Shown here: piece after piece, positions 36,448 to 48,449 of the stretch
Position numbering within the stretch: position 1 is the first letter of the stretch
Layout: the number at the start of each line of letters is the position of its first letter
Assembly: GCF_013204795.1 (NCBI RefSeq)
Contig: NZ_JABMKW010000016.1
Coordinates: forward strand, 372,001-436,000
Origin: Pedobacter panaciterrae
GTDB lineage: Bacteria > Bacteroidota > Bacteroidia > Sphingobacteriales > Sphingobacteriaceae
Direction of reading: 5' to 3'
DNA length: 64,000 nucleotides
Translations under genes and position numbers: made by a program
Notes under the pieces: model-generated
The model's database searches: none
Seen by the model: only the letters and a program-made list of their open reading frames with translations
What the model was told of the DNA's origin: nothing

Positions 36448-39348
36448 TTATGGGTTAAATGTAAATCCTATGTAGTAAAGTGCGCCTACAGAAGGGTTAC
36501 CATAAGAAGTAAAGTAATATTTATTTAATATGTTTGAGCCCCCAAGTTTAACCATTGATTTTACTGAAGGTATTTTTAAGTTAACCTGTGCATCAATTGT
36601 ATTGAATGAAGGAACATCTCCTGAAGCAAATGATGAGTTCCAGTAAAACTTATCTTGCCAGCGGTAATTAACATTAAAACCAAAGTTTTTAATGATCTCT
36701 TTGTTACCAAGACCTAAATTATAACGAATCTCCGGAGTATTAAAATCATTAATATAATCTGTAGGAAGGTCGCCTAATTTGTTGTAAGATACGTTACCGC
36801 TTAAGTTATAACCGCCTATTAAATAATCCAAGCCCAATGCGCCTCCGTAAGAAGTTACTTTACCGGTTGCATTTACAGGTACTCCAAATTTAGAGAAGGA
36901 ATTATCGTCGTTTTGCTGAAAAACATCCACTGCTGTAATGAAATTCTTATAAGTATTGTAGTAAGCATAGGCATCTATCAGGAATCTTGATCCTAACAAT
37001 CCTTTATACCCTACTTCGTAGGCCTGCACGCTCTCAGGACGAACCCCTCTTGGATCAAAGTTGTATTGTTTTAGCAGAGCAGGATTAGGAGCACCAGCTG
37101 CTACAGAACCCAAGAACGCGCGATAACTTACATCAGTATAAGGAATATCTGTTGTAAGCATATGGTATTTCTCCAACATACTAGGTATACCACCAATAAG
37201 CCTTTGTAAACCACCTGCTACCGACAAATCTATGTACTGGTTTTGGGTTGTTGGATTCCGATAACCTGTTTGGTATGATACCCTGATGTTATTATCCGGA
37301 GCTACAGTAAGTACTCCTGATACTCTTGGTGTGAAACGGCCATCAAAGTTAGAGCTTTTATCATATCTGCCAGATACAGCCAGTTTGAATTTATCATCAA
37401 ACATTTTTTTAGCGATCTGGGCAAATGCACCGTATTCATTTATATCAATTTTATCGGTAAGATCATCAAAAATAGTTCCCCCTGAACGCAATTGGTAAAT
37501 CCGGTATGAACCTCCAACCTGTAATTCAACTACATTATTAAGTGCATTTGAGAAATTATACATACCCTCATAATGGTATAGATTGGTTTTATCGTCGAAT
37601 TTAGCACCTGTTCCCGAAGCAATGGTACTGTTTACAATTTTATCTTTTGCAGCTTCAAACTGAGGGGTACCAGGCACAAAGCGTCCCTGATCGGCAACAT
37701 TTCTTGCAGCTGCATGGGCTTGTGCATCAGTAATTCCCGGAGTGGTCAATTTTGCTCCTATGTATGTACTGATGTATTGAGGGTACCATGTTTGTGATGT
37801 TTTTGAAGCTTCGTTGATGAATGCTCCTAAAATAGAGGAGATATATGAATCACCCGAACGTTCTTGTGTGGTATAACCCCTTACAAAGAAATCCTGTCCT
37901 TTTAGTTCTAATTTGTATTGCCCGATGCTAAAGTTACGCAATGAGTAACGATCTGAACCGGTATATACCGAAGTACCCGTTCCCCAGTTTATCTGGGCAA
38001 TACCTTCTATTGTAGGTGTAAATCTGTAGTGTAACGATCCGGAAGTTTTAAGCGATTGGGTATTGTAATCTACCAGTGCATTTTCATTATAACCGGTCCT
38101 TGTTACTTCCTGATTTGGAAGAATGGTTTGATTTTTAAGCCCGAAATAGAATGGCAGATACTGACCAGATACTGCAGGGCGCAATGGAGCCGGAACATTT
38201 GCATTTATAAAGTTCAGGTAGGCAGGATAGCTTGTTCCTGCAGGAAGATTATCAAGGACCGTTTTTGGATTAAACGCTCCACCAGATGCAGCTAAGATAC
38301 CCGCCCGTATAGTAGGCTCAATGCTTTGCTGAACTATACTTCTCATATTTTGCGAGCTTTCATCACCATAAACGTTTATACCATCATAAGCCGGATCTGA
38401 AGCCCTATCGCCTGCTTTAAAAGCGCGGCCATTGCGATCAAAGTTGCTATAGTTATCTGCCTGCCAGTCTTTTGCCTGAAGGAACGAGAAAGTAGCTTTT
38501 ACAGCGAACTTATTATTCCAGGCTTTTGCCAAACGTACATCCAACTGGTTATACTGCTGATTTCCGGTATTGTTATCATTTACATGATTAATTCCCGACT
38601 TATAAGAAAAGCTGGCTCCCTGGTAATCAAAAGGGCTTTTTGAGGTCATAAGCATGGTACCGCTGATACCGCCCGCACCATATAGCGCTGAAGATGCTCC
38701 CGGCAGTAACTCTACGTTATCCAGATCAAGATCTGAAATACCAATAATATTTCCTACAGAGAAATTTAATCCTGGTGCCTGATTGTCCATTCCATCAACA
38801 AGCTGATTAAAACGGGTATTGCCATTAGAGTTAAATCCTCTGGTGTTTATTGATTTAAAAGTTAAACTCTGTGCACTGATCTCAACACCTTTCATATTGG
38901 TTAGGGCGTCATAAAATGAGGGAGCAGAAAGTTCTTTTAATACGGCAGGGCCCATACGCTCTACAGACACCGGAGATTCAAGAATTCGCTCCGGAGTTCT
39001 GGATGCAGAGATAACCACCTCCTGACCTAAAACGGTAGCAGTTTCTATCTCAAAGTCCAGATTCGAAGTATTTCCTGTAACTTCTTTCTCAATTGAAGCG
39101 TATCCAACATAAGAAATAACGATTGTAAATGGAGCGGCTTGCTTAACGGTAAGTGTGTATTTACCACTCATATTAGTGGCTGTGGCTATTGTAGTTCCTT
39201 TGACAGTAATCCCAACACCTGGTATTGGTTCCTTAGTGGCTTTATCGGAAACAGACCCACTAATGGTTACATTTTGAGCCTGCGCTACCAAACCGGTAAT
39301 ACATAGCAATAAAAATGCAAAGATTGCTTTGGTAAAAATTTTATTCAT
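36448..39348 (-). CDS. TonB-dependent outer-membrane receptor
   Basis: The 966-aa protein has a signal peptide (1-24), an N-terminal carboxypeptidase-like regulatory beta domain (25-110, GSVSDKATKEPIPGVGITVKG), a plug with SASRTPERILESPVSVE and GFNSNGNTRF, and a beta barrel ending in the aromatic FTFNP typical of outer-membrane assembly. It imports a ligand with TonB energy. No SusD lipoprotein follows, so it is not a classical SusC pair; siderophore, cobalamin, peptide or oligosaccharide ligands are possible. It sits upstream of GH31-glgB but behind a terminator. Confidence 0.92.
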   Translation of the reverse strand: MNKIFTKAIFAFLLLCITGLVAQAQNVTISGSVSDKATKEPIPGVGITVKGTTIATATNMSGKYTLTVKQAAPFTIVISYVGYASIEKEVTGNTSNLDFEIETATVLGQEVVISASRTPERILESPVSVERMGPAVLKELSAPSFYDALTNMKGVEISAQSLTFKSINTRGFNSNGNTRFNQLVDGMDNQAPGLNFSVGNIIGISDLDLDNVELLPGASSALYGAGGISGTMLMTSKSPFDYQGASFSYKSGINHVNDNNTGNQQYNQLDVRLAKAWNNKFAVKATFSFLQAKDWQADNYSNFDRNGRAFKAGDRASDPAYDGINVYGDESSQNMRSIVQQSIEPTIRAGILAASGGAFNPKTVLDNLPAGTSYPAYLNFINANVPAPLRPAVSGQYLPFYFGLKNQTILPNQEVTRTGYNENALVDYNTQSLKTSGSLHYRFTPTIEGIAQINWGTGTSVYTGSDRYSLRNFSIGQYKLELKGQDFFVRGYTTQERSGDSYISSILGAFINEASKTSQTWYPQYISTYIGAKLTTPGITDAQAHAAARNVADQGRFVPGTPQFEAAKDKIVNSTIASGTGAKFDDKTNLYHYEGMYNFSNALNNVVELQVGGSYRIYQLRSGGTIFDDLTDKIDINEYGAFAQIAKKMFDDKFKLAVSGRYDKSSNFDGRFTPRVSGVLTVAPDNNIRVSYQTGYRNPTTQNQYIDLSVAGGLQRLIGGIPSMLEKYHMLTTDIPYTDVSYRAFLGSVAAGAPNPALLKQYNFDPRGVRPESVQAYEVGYKGLLGSRFLIDAYAYYNTYKNFITAVDVFQQNDDNSFSKFGVPVNATGKVTSYGGALGLDYLIGGYNLSGNVSYNKLGDLPTDYINDFNTPEIRYNLGLGNKEIIKNFGFNVNYRWQDKFYWNSSFASGDVPSFNTIDAQVNLKIPSVKSMVKLGGSNILNKYYFTSYGNPSVGALYYIGFTFNP

Positions 39349-39406
39349 GCAGTTAATTTATATAAGGTTAATTTATTATAAATATAATACATTAATTTAA
39401 TTTTCC

Positions 39407-39448
39407 AAATCCAATTTTGATGAATATTTCATTGCCAAAATCGGATTT
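39407..39448. promoter_or_regulatory. Inverted repeat in the receptor/acylase divergent region
   Basis: AAATCCAATTTTG (39407-39419) and CAAAATCGGATTT (39436-39448) form a 13-bp inverted repeat with one mismatch and a 16-nt spacer, 59 nt upstream of the receptor start. The region is AT-rich and no good promoter boxes were found. Confidence 0.3.
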
Positions 39449-39558
39449 TGATTGCAATTGATTTAACTTTTATGTTAACTTGCAAAGTCAATTTAAATTC
39501 AAAGGAAGTAGTAATCAAATACTTTCATTTATGTTTTAGATGTGCCTTTAACTGAGCT

Positions 39559-42000
39559 ATGATGAATAAAATAAAAGCCCTCATTTGCATTGTTATCCCA
39601 ATACTATTAACATATGCTCTCAATACAAAATTTGGCGATACCCCTCCTCTTCTGAAATTCCTGAATCCCTTTACCGGTTTTTGGCAAAACGCAGAAAAAA
39701 ATACAGTAAATCCAAATAGAAAAATTACCCTAAAAGCTACTTATCAGAATGTTGATATCGCATTCGACGACAGGATGATTCCGCATATTTTTGCGCAAAA
39801 CGATCACGATGTTTATTATGCTCAGGGTTACGTAACAGCAATGCATCGTTTATGGCAAATGGACTTTCAAACCCGTTTTGCTGCCGGCCGCATCTCTGAA
39901 GTGGTAGGGAAAAAGGCCATAGAACTTGATAAATATCAACGTAGGATGGGTATGGTTTATGGCGCTGAGAAATCTCTGGAAGGAATGATGACCGACCCGA
40001 AATCAAAAGAAATGATACTGGCATATACCGCTGGTATAAACGACTATATACATTCTTTAACGCAGGCCAAACTACCCATTGAATATAAATTATTGGATTT
40101 TAAACCTGAAGACTGGACTCCTTTAAAATGCGCATTACTGCTAAAACAGATGTCGGCAGTATTGGCAATGGGCTCCGATGAGTTTTATATGACCAATATC
40201 AGAAAGAAGTTTGGCACTGATGTGGTTAAAGATTTATTTCCTGACTACCCTTTCAAAGAAGATCCGATTATTCCTGCTGGTACCAAATGGGATTTTGATC
40301 CACTGCCCGTTCCTACTCCGCCTGCTGATGCATTAAAGGAAATGACAACCGGAAATATAGAAACCAAACAAAAAGAAGAAGGAATTGGAAGTAATAACTG
40401 GGCCATATCAGGTGCAAAAACAAAATCCGGCTACCCTATTTTAGCAAACGACCCTCACCTTGATTTAACCCTTCCTTCTATCTGGTACCAGATTCAACTT
40501 CATGCTCCAGGTCTAAACAGCTATGGCGTATCATTACCGGGAGCACCGGGAGTAATTATAGGCTTTAACCAAAATATTGCCTGGGGAGTTACCAATGTAG
40601 CCGCAGATGTGCTGGATTTTTATGAGATCAAATTCAAAGACAATACCCATAAAAGCTATTGGTATAATAATGAGTGGAAAAATACCACAACCCGACTTGA
40701 AAAGATCCTGATAAGGGGTAGCAAAGCTGAAATAGACACCGTTTATTATACGCACCAAGGTCCGGTAGTTTATCTTCAGAAGCCAGAAAAGTTTTCTAAG
40801 GCTCAAAATATTCCTATCGGAAATGCACTAAGGTGGATTGCTCATGATAAATCTAATGAGCTTAAAACTTTCTATTTGCTAAATCGCGGCAAGAACTACA
40901 ACGATTACCGCAAAGCACTTACTTATTATACGGCTCCGGCACAAAACTTTGTATTCGCTTCGGTTGATAATGATATTGCCATTACCGCAAATGGCAAGTT
41001 CCCACTAAAATGGAAAGATCAGGGTAAATTTATTATGGATGGTTCTGATCCTAAAAATGATTGGCAAGGATGGATTCCTGCTTCTCAAAACCCAACTGTT
41101 AAGAACCCTCCAAGAAACTTTGTTAGTTCGGCCAATCAATCATCTACCGATCAAACTTACCCTTATTACATTAACTGGGAATTTAGTCCGTATGAACGGG
41201 CGAAACGCATAAACGACAGGTTAACAGTAATGACTAACGCTACTGCCGACAGCATCAGAACGATGCAGACCGACACTTACAGCATCCATGCCCAAAATAT
41301 CTTACCCGCTATTTTACCTTTGGTAGATGGCAGCAAGTTAAACGCCACACAAAAAGAAGGGTTCTCTTTAGTGTCTGCCTGGAATAAACATTACGATGCA
41401 AAAGAAGTTGCAGCAAGTATTTTTGATCTGTGGACCAAACGCATTCAATACAATATCTGGGATGATGAATTTAGTATTGACGGTGTTCCAATGCGCTATC
41501 CTTCCAGAGACAGAACCGTACAACTGATTTTAACACAGCCAGATTCCAAATGGGTCGATAACATTAAGACACCAGAGAAAGAAACGTTAAGTGATCTTGT
41601 AAATGAGGCCTTTAAGTATTCATGCGATAGCCTGGAACGTAAATACGGGCCTATTGGCGAAAGATGGCAATGGGCCAACTTTAAGCATAGCAATGTTCCG
41701 CATCTGGCAAAAATACCGGGTTTCGGCTCTAAAACATTAATGATTGGTGGTGGTAAAATGACCATAGATGCATTAAGCGAAAGCAATGGCCCCTCGTGGC
41801 GAATGGTTGTTGAATTAGGAAAAACACCTAAAGGACATGGCGTTTTCCCGGGCGGACAATCGGGCAACCCTGGCAGTAAATTCTACGACAATATGATCGA
41901 CACCTGGGCTAACGGCGAGCTGTATGACCTTTTCTTTATGCAATCTGTTGATGACCCATCGGCCAAAATAATCTCTAAATTAAAAATATCCAAAAAATAG
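39559..42000 (+). CDS. Penicillin acylase family Ntn hydrolase
   Basis: The 813-aa protein has an N-terminal membrane/signal segment, an alpha region, and the self-cleavage site GIG/SNNW with catalytic Ser278, which becomes the N-terminus of the beta subunit. Later motifs NDPHLDLTLPSIWYQ, GAPGVIIGFNQNIAWGVTN and FVSSANQSS are conserved. The family hydrolyses amides such as penicillins, acyl-homoserine lactones or lipopeptides in the periplasm. The size matches acyl-homoserine-lactone acylases as well as penicillin acylases; specificity cannot be read. A second ATG one codon on is an alternative start. Next gene starts 4 nt after its stop. Confidence 0.9.
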   Translation: MMNKIKALICIVIPILLTYALNTKFGDTPPLLKFLNPFTGFWQNAEKNTVNPNRKITLKATYQNVDIAFDDRMIPHIFAQNDHDVYYAQGYVTAMHRLWQMDFQTRFAAGRISEVVGKKAIELDKYQRRMGMVYGAEKSLEGMMTDPKSKEMILAYTAGINDYIHSLTQAKLPIEYKLLDFKPEDWTPLKCALLLKQMSAVLAMGSDEFYMTNIRKKFGTDVVKDLFPDYPFKEDPIIPAGTKWDFDPLPVPTPPADALKEMTTGNIETKQKEEGIGSNNWAISGAKTKSGYPILANDPHLDLTLPSIWYQIQLHAPGLNSYGVSLPGAPGVIIGFNQNIAWGVTNVAADVLDFYEIKFKDNTHKSYWYNNEWKNTTTRLEKILIRGSKAEIDTVYYTHQGPVVYLQKPEKFSKAQNIPIGNALRWIAHDKSNELKTFYLLNRGKNYNDYRKALTYYTAPAQNFVFASVDNDIAITANGKFPLKWKDQGKFIMDGSDPKNDWQGWIPASQNPTVKNPPRNFVSSANQSSTDQTYPYYINWEFSPYERAKRINDRLTVMTNATADSIRTMQTDTYSIHAQNILPAILPLVDGSKLNATQKEGFSLVSAWNKHYDAKEVAASIFDLWTKRIQYNIWDDEFSIDGVPMRYPSRDRTVQLILTQPDSKWVDNIKTPEKETLSDLVNEAFKYSCDSLERKYGPIGERWQWANFKHSNVPHLAKIPGFGSKTLMIGGGKMTIDALSESNGPSWRMVVELGKTPKGHGVFPGGQSGNPGSKFYDNMIDTWANGELYDLFFMQSVDDPSAKIISKLKISKK

Positions 42001-42004
42001 CATC

Positions 42005-42355
42005 ATGGTATTTATTGTAATTTTAATAGCCTCTTATTTACTTCAAATGGTTTTGCCCTGGTGGATAATCGTAGTGATTTCATTTGCAACATGCGGTTTA
42101 ATTGGTAAAACAGGAAAGATATCTTTATGGTCGCCTTTTTTTGCGATCCTGCTCTTGTGGACAGGAATGGCTTTATTTAAAAGCTTACCTAACAACAATG
42201 TTTTAGCATTAAGGGTAGCAGGAATGCTTGGTGTAAGTTCATGGATATTGGTGCTGGCATTGAGCGCTATGCTTGGTGCATTTATAGCGGGAGTAAGCGG
42301 TTTTTGTGGTTATCATTTCAGAAAAGCTGTTCTAACCAAGAAAACCAATTCTTAA
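42005..42355 (+). CDS. Small integral membrane protein
   Basis: The 116-aa protein has about four hydrophobic segments (residues 2-30 covering two short turns, 42-58, 66-100) and a basic tail (RKAVLTKKTNS). No catalytic motif is present. It lies 4 nt after the penicillin-acylase gene and probably is cotranscribed. I do not recognise the family. Confidence 0.65.
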   Translation: MVFIVILIASYLLQMVLPWWIIVVISFATCGLIGKTGKISLWSPFFAILLLWTGMALFKSLPNNNVLALRVAGMLGVSSWILVLALSAMLGAFIAGVSGFCGYHFRKAVLTKKTNS

Positions 42356-42371
42356 TTAAAACTTTGTTGTG

Positions 42372-42379
42372 TATTTTTG
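42372..42379 (+). promoter_or_regulatory. -7 box of the LuxE-like gene
   Basis: TATTTTTG matches TAnnTTTG and lies 5 nt before the GTG start chosen for the LuxE-like protein, so the mRNA would be almost leaderless. No TTTG is found 19-20 nt upstream. Confidence 0.4.
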
Positions 42380-42384
42380 CACAC

Positions 42385-43368
42385 GTGAAAGATTTAACCC
42401 GGCAAATTTTCTCTATTGAGACTAAAGAACAGTTTGAAAAAGCATCCCTTGAAGTATTTAAACATCAGGCAAAAAATTGTTCAGTGTATTGCGAATACAT
42501 ATCTCATTTAAGGATTAAGCCTGAGGAGATATCTTCATCAGATCGTATTCCTTACTTGCCGATCAGCTTTTTTAAAAGTCATGAGGTACTAAGTTCTGCT
42601 GACGAAACTGAGATTATTTTTAGCAGTTCAGGCACTACAGGTATGTTGCAAAGCAGACATTTGGTTACCGATGTTAAAGTATACGAACAAAGCTTTAACC
42701 TTGCTTTTGAGCAGTTTTACAGCAAACCCGAACAAACTTGTTTCCTTGCGCTACTGCCTTCTTATCTGGAACGGGATGGGTCGTCTTTAATCTACATGGT
42801 TGATGCGCTGCTAAAGCAGAGCAAACATAAAGACAGTGGTTACTTCTTGCACAATCATGATGATTTGTTCCAAAAACTAAAAGAGCTGCAAGCCTCTGGC
42901 CAGAAAACCATTCTAATTGGTGTTACTTATGCCCTGCTTGATTTTGTTGAGCAGTACAAAATAGATTTCCCCGAACTGATTGTAATGGAAACAGGTGGTA
43001 TGAAAGGCAAAAGGAAAGAAATGGTGAGAGAAGAATTACACGAAATACTTCAGAATGGCTTTGGCGTTAGTGCCATCCATAGCGAATATGGCATGACTGA
43101 ACTTTTATCGCAAGCCTATTCTTATGGAAATGGAGTGTTTAATTGTCCTCCCTGGATGAAGATTAACCTTAGGGATACCAATGATCCTTTAAGTCTGATC
43201 GCAAACAACAAAACAGGAGGAATCAATGTTATCGATCTTGCAAACATCAATTCCTGTTCTTTTATAGCGACCCAGGATCTGGGCCGCGTATTTGAAGATG
43301 GATCTTTTGAGGTTCTAGGCCGTTTTGACAATGCTGATATCAGAGGCTGCAACCTGTTGGTAAATTAG
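42385..43368 (+). CDS. LuxE/PaaK-like acyl-protein synthetase
   Basis: The 327-aa protein is an adenylate-forming enzyme with the phosphate-loop motif FSSSGTTGMLQSRH near residue 85, and HSEYGMTELLSQAY in the role of the A5 motif. LuxE-type enzymes activate a fatty acid as acyl-AMP and transfer it to a protein or thiol. A longer in-frame reading overlaps the preceding gene but is not conserved; GTG at 42385 fits the family N-terminus. No luxC or luxAB gene is near. Acceptor unknown. It converges on tyrS with 8 nt between stops. Confidence 0.8.
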   Translation: MKDLTRQIFSIETKEQFEKASLEVFKHQAKNCSVYCEYISHLRIKPEEISSSDRIPYLPISFFKSHEVLSSADETEIIFSSSGTTGMLQSRHLVTDVKVYEQSFNLAFEQFYSKPEQTCFLALLPSYLERDGSSLIYMVDALLKQSKHKDSGYFLHNHDDLFQKLKELQASGQKTILIGVTYALLDFVEQYKIDFPELIVMETGGMKGKRKEMVREELHEILQNGFGVSAIHSEYGMTELLSQAYSYGNGVFNCPPWMKINLRDTNDPLSLIANNKTGGINVIDLANINSCSFIATQDLGRVFEDGSFEVLGRFDNADIRGCNLLVN

Positions 43369-43376
43369 CTTTCTGA

Positions 43377-44663
43377 TTATTTAGCTATTATCAGATAATA
43401 GTTCTTTTTACCTTTTTGAACGATAATAAATTGATCATTCAATAGGTTTTCAGCATTAAAAACAGCCTGAGCATCACCAACCTTTTCTTTATTTACAGAT
43501 ACTCCGCCACCTTGTATCAATTTCTTCGCTTCGCCTTTAGAAGCAAAAACGCTCGATTTTTCGGCAAGCAATGTAGCGGCGTCAATTCCTTGTTCAAGTT
43601 CCGATTTTGAAATTTCAAATTGAGGGATACCTTCAAATATTTCTAAAACCTGTGTTTCATTTAAAGTTTTGAAAAACTCCAAAGAACCATTACCAAATAA
43701 AAATTCAGAGGTTTTAATTGCAGTTTCCAATGCCTCAACAGAATGTGTTCTGATGGTTATATCCTCGGCCAATGCTTTTTGAAGAACGCGCAAATGTGGC
43801 GCAGTGTCGTGCTCTGCCTCAAGGCTTTCTATTTCTTCTTGCGATTTAAGCGTAAAAATTCTGATCCATTTTTTAGTATCATCATCAGAAGCATTAAGCC
43901 AAAACTGATAGAATTTGTAAGGCGACGTTTTTGCTGCATCTAACCATACCGCCCCGCTTTCAGTTTTACCAAACTTAGTACCATCAGCTTTTTTGATCAG
44001 ATTGGTAGTCACTGCAAATGCAGTACCGCCATCTTTCCTTCTGATGAGTTCTGTTCCGGTAACAATATTGCCCCATTGATCTGAACCACCCATTTGCACC
44101 AGGCAATTGTGGTGTTTCCACAAATAGTAAAAGTCATAACCCTGAATCAGCTGGTAGCAGAATTCGGTAAAAGAAAGTCCCGAATCACCTTCCAGTCTTC
44201 TTTTAACACTATCTTTTGCCATCATATAGTTTACAGTAATGTGTTTACCTACATCTCTGATAAAAGTAAACAGGTTCATGTCCTTGAACCAGTCATTATT
44301 GTTCACCATCACTGCACCATTACCTGCCGCTTCGAATTTCAAAAACTTAGAAAGCTGTTTTTTCATTCCGGCTAGATTATGTTCTACTGTGGCCTCGGTT
44401 TGAAGATTTCTTTCGTCAGATTTACCTGAAGGATCACCTACCATGCCGGTAGCTCCGCCTACTAGTGCATATGGCTTATGGCCGGCACGTTGAAAATGAA
44501 TAAGCGTCATGATCTGAGTTAAATGTCCTACATGCAGTGAATCAGCAGTAGGGTCAAATCCTATATAACCTGAGGTCATTCCTTCATTCAATTTATCTTC
44601 AGTACCCGGCATGATGTCCTGTAACATGCCTCTCCAGCGTAGCTCTTCAACGAAATTGGTCAT
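43377..44663 (-). CDS. tyrS: Tyrosyl-tRNA synthetase
   Basis: The 428-aa enzyme charges tRNA-Tyr. It carries HVGHL (44-48, the HIGH motif) inside [14 protein letters not shown], the tyrosine-binding [20 protein letters not shown], the KMSKS-like KFGKTESG and a C-terminal S4 RNA-binding domain. Translation from an ATG seven codons upstream would start inside the promoter -7 box, so the start at 44663 (MTNFVEEL) is chosen. Length is standard. Confidence 0.96.
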   Translation of the reverse strand: MTNFVEELRWRGMLQDIMPGTEDKLNEGMTSGYIGFDPTADSLHVGHLTQIMTLIHFQRAGHKPYALVGGATGMVGDPSGKSDERNLQTEATVEHNLAGMKKQLSKFLKFEAAGNGAVMVNNNDWFKDMNLFTFIRDVGKHITVNYMMAKDSVKRRLEGDSGLSFTEFCYQLIQGYDFYYLWKHHNCLVQMGGSDQWGNIVTGTELIRRKDGGTAFAVTTNLIKKADGTKFGKTESGAVWLDAAKTSPYKFYQFWLNASDDDTKKWIRIFTLKSQEEIESLEAEHDTAPHLRVLQKALAEDITIRTHSVEALETAIKTSEFLFGNGSLEFFKTLNETQVLEIFEGIPQFEISKSELEQGIDAATLLAEKSSVFASKGEAKKLIQGGGVSVNKEKVGDAQAVFNAENLLNDQFIIVQKGKKNYYLIIAK

Positions 44664-44681
44664 TCTTATATCCTTTTGCCG

Positions 44682-44689
44682 CAAATATA
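44682..44689 (-). promoter_or_regulatory. -7 box of tyrS
   Basis: TATATTTG on the minus strand matches TAnnTTTG 18 nt before the tyrS ATG. It decides the start codon, because the longer frame begins within it. Confidence 0.5.
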
Positions 44690-44767
44690 GGAAAACCTAT
44701 GTTATCCTTTAAATTCAATACGCCTCAAAAACGCTTAAACTGAACAAAATTAGCTACTTTTAGGGCA

Positions 44768-45454
44768 ATGAACTTTTTGTCGCATTTTTATTTTGAAAGA
44801 GACAATCATGATGCAAACATGGTAATCGGAGTTGTTTTGCCAGATTTTGTAAAGAATGCACAGAAAGACAGCAACTTATATCCGCTAAAAGAAAAACATC
44901 TTTTTGAATCTGATGCTGATGAAAATTCTATCCTTATTGGATGGGGCCGACACATTGCAGTAGATGCTGTTTTTCATTCATCGGAGTTTTTTAAATTACA
45001 TACCAACACCTTAAAACAGATCATCTTACCGGCACTTAAAGATAGCCCTGTTAAGCCTTTTTTCCTAGCTCATATTGGTCTTGAGCTAGTGCTAGATCAT
45101 TTGCTAACCATCCATGGAACAGTAAACATTAATACTTTTTACGAGCAGTTAGGCCAGGCCAATAAACAAGCAATAGATTCTTTTCTGAAAAAAAGTGGTG
45201 TACCAGACACAACGGTATTCTTTAAATTCCTGAACAGCTTTATTTCCAGCAGATACCTGTTTAGTTACCAGAAGATCGAGAACATCTCTTATGCCCTGAA
45301 CCGCATTTGTATGCGTTTGTGGGACAGCCCATTTACAGAACCACAACTTGCATTATTAACAGATAAACTCTCTGTTTTTAAGACCAGTATTGAAGATGAT
45401 TACATGTCTATATTCAGCGATGTGGAGCAACATTTAAACACCGGTAACCACTAG
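44768..45454 (+). CDS. Acyl-carrier-protein phosphodiesterase-like protein
   Basis: The 228-aa protein matches the ACP phosphodiesterase family (AcpH-like, HD-fold) in outline: the N-terminal MNFLSHFYFE, NMVIGVVLPDFVK, GRHIAVDAVFHSS and LELVLDHLL, which offer His and Asp residues for metal. AcpH removes the 4'-phosphopantetheine arm from ACP, but most Bacteroidetes homologues are untested. It is a single gene between tyrS (divergent) and ligA. TACTTTTA 6 nt upstream is a weak -7 box. Confidence 0.7.
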   Translation: MNFLSHFYFERDNHDANMVIGVVLPDFVKNAQKDSNLYPLKEKHLFESDADENSILIGWGRHIAVDAVFHSSEFFKLHTNTLKQIILPALKDSPVKPFFLAHIGLELVLDHLLTIHGTVNINTFYEQLGQANKQAIDSFLKKSGVPDTTVFFKFLNSFISSRYLFSYQKIENISYALNRICMRLWDSPFTEPQLALLTDKLSVFKTSIEDDYMSIFSDVEQHLNTGNH

Positions 45455-45495
45455 AATCCTCAACATCAAAAATATTTCATATAAATCTCAATTAG

Positions 45496-47538
<2,043 letters not shown>

Positions 47539-47548
47539 TAACTAAACA

Positions 47549-48430
47549 ATGAACAAATTTCATGGAACGGGTGTAGCACTGGTTACACCATTTAATGCAG
47601 ATGGGTCAGTAGATTTTGACGGGTTGAAAAACCTGATCAACTACCTGATCGAAGGAAAGGTAGAATACCTGGTATCATTAGGTACAACAGGAGAAGCATC
47701 AACACTCAATAAGGACGAAAAAAAGAAGATCTGGGAATTTACAGCAGAAATAAATAATGGCCGTTTACCACTAATTGCCGGTATTGGCGGCAACGACACC
47801 AATGTTATAGCGCAAAACATAAAAGATTTTGAAGTAAGTGGTTACGACGCCATTTTATCTGCCAGCCCATACTATAATAAACCAACTCAGGAAGGCATTT
47901 ACCAACACTATAAAGCACTTAGTGAGTCTAGCTCACTACCAATTTTGTTGTATAACGTACCAGGACGCACAGGAAGCAATATCAGCGCCGAAACGACCTG
48001 TCGCCTTGCTACAGATTTAAAGAACATCATTGCCATTAAAGAAGCTTCTGGAAACTTTGATCAGTTTAATCAGATCATGAGAGATAAACCAGCCGACTTT
48101 ATGTTAATTTCCGGCGATGATCCTGTTGCAATGCCAATGATATCGTTAGGTGCCGTGGGTGTAATTTCTGTAATTGGAAACGCATTGCCAAAGCAACTGT
48201 CTGACATGATCAGATTATGCCTTGCTGGTGATTTTGCTAAAGCACTTCCGCTGCATCTTAGCTTAATCGAGTTTACCAGATTAATGTTTGTAGAAGGCAA
48301 TCCGGCAGGCGCAAAAGCTGCCTTAAAACATTTTGGTGTATGTGATGATAACCTTAGACTTCCTTTGGTTAAGGTATCTCCTGCTATACGTGAGGCAATC
48401 ATTGCCGAATCGAAAAAGATTACAGCTTAG
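47549..48430 (+). CDS. dapA: 4-hydroxy-tetrahydrodipicolinate synthase
   Basis: The 293-aa TIM-barrel enzyme condenses pyruvate with aspartate semialdehyde in lysine and meso-diaminopimelate synthesis, supplying the peptide of peptidoglycan. It shows SLGTTGEASTL, the tyrosine/arginine pair in LLYNVPGRTGSN, and the Schiff-base lysine in IAIKEASGNFDQ. It lies 10 nt after ligA. A palindromic repeat and then a terminator follow its stop. Confidence 0.95.
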   Translation: MNKFHGTGVALVTPFNADGSVDFDGLKNLINYLIEGKVEYLVSLGTTGEASTLNKDEKKKIWEFTAEINNGRLPLIAGIGGNDTNVIAQNIKDFEVSGYDAILSASPYYNKPTQEGIYQHYKALSESSSLPILLYNVPGRTGSNISAETTCRLATDLKNIIAIKEASGNFDQFNQIMRDKPADFMLISGDDPVAMPMISLGAVGVISVIGNALPKQLSDMIRLCLAGDFAKALPLHLSLIEFTRLMFVEGNPAGAKAALKHFGVCDDNLRLPLVKVSPAIREAIIAESKKITA

Positions 48431-48449
48431 TATTAAGTTGTACCACCAT

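Noticed and set aside
39349..39558. Promoter for the TonB receptor
   Set aside because: No CAAAnnTA (reverse of TAnnTTTG) is present in the region; several partial matches have two or more mismatches.
42241..42384. Longer N-terminus for the LuxE-like protein
   Set aside because: It overlaps the membrane-protein gene in another frame, is unlike the family, and precedes a -7 box that sits next to the GTG at 42385.
43385..43401. Hairpin CTATTATC/GATAATAG at the LuxE-like/tyrS junction
   Set aside because: AT-only, effectively six base pairs, inside the tyrS coding end; not convincing as a terminator though T-rich sequence follows.
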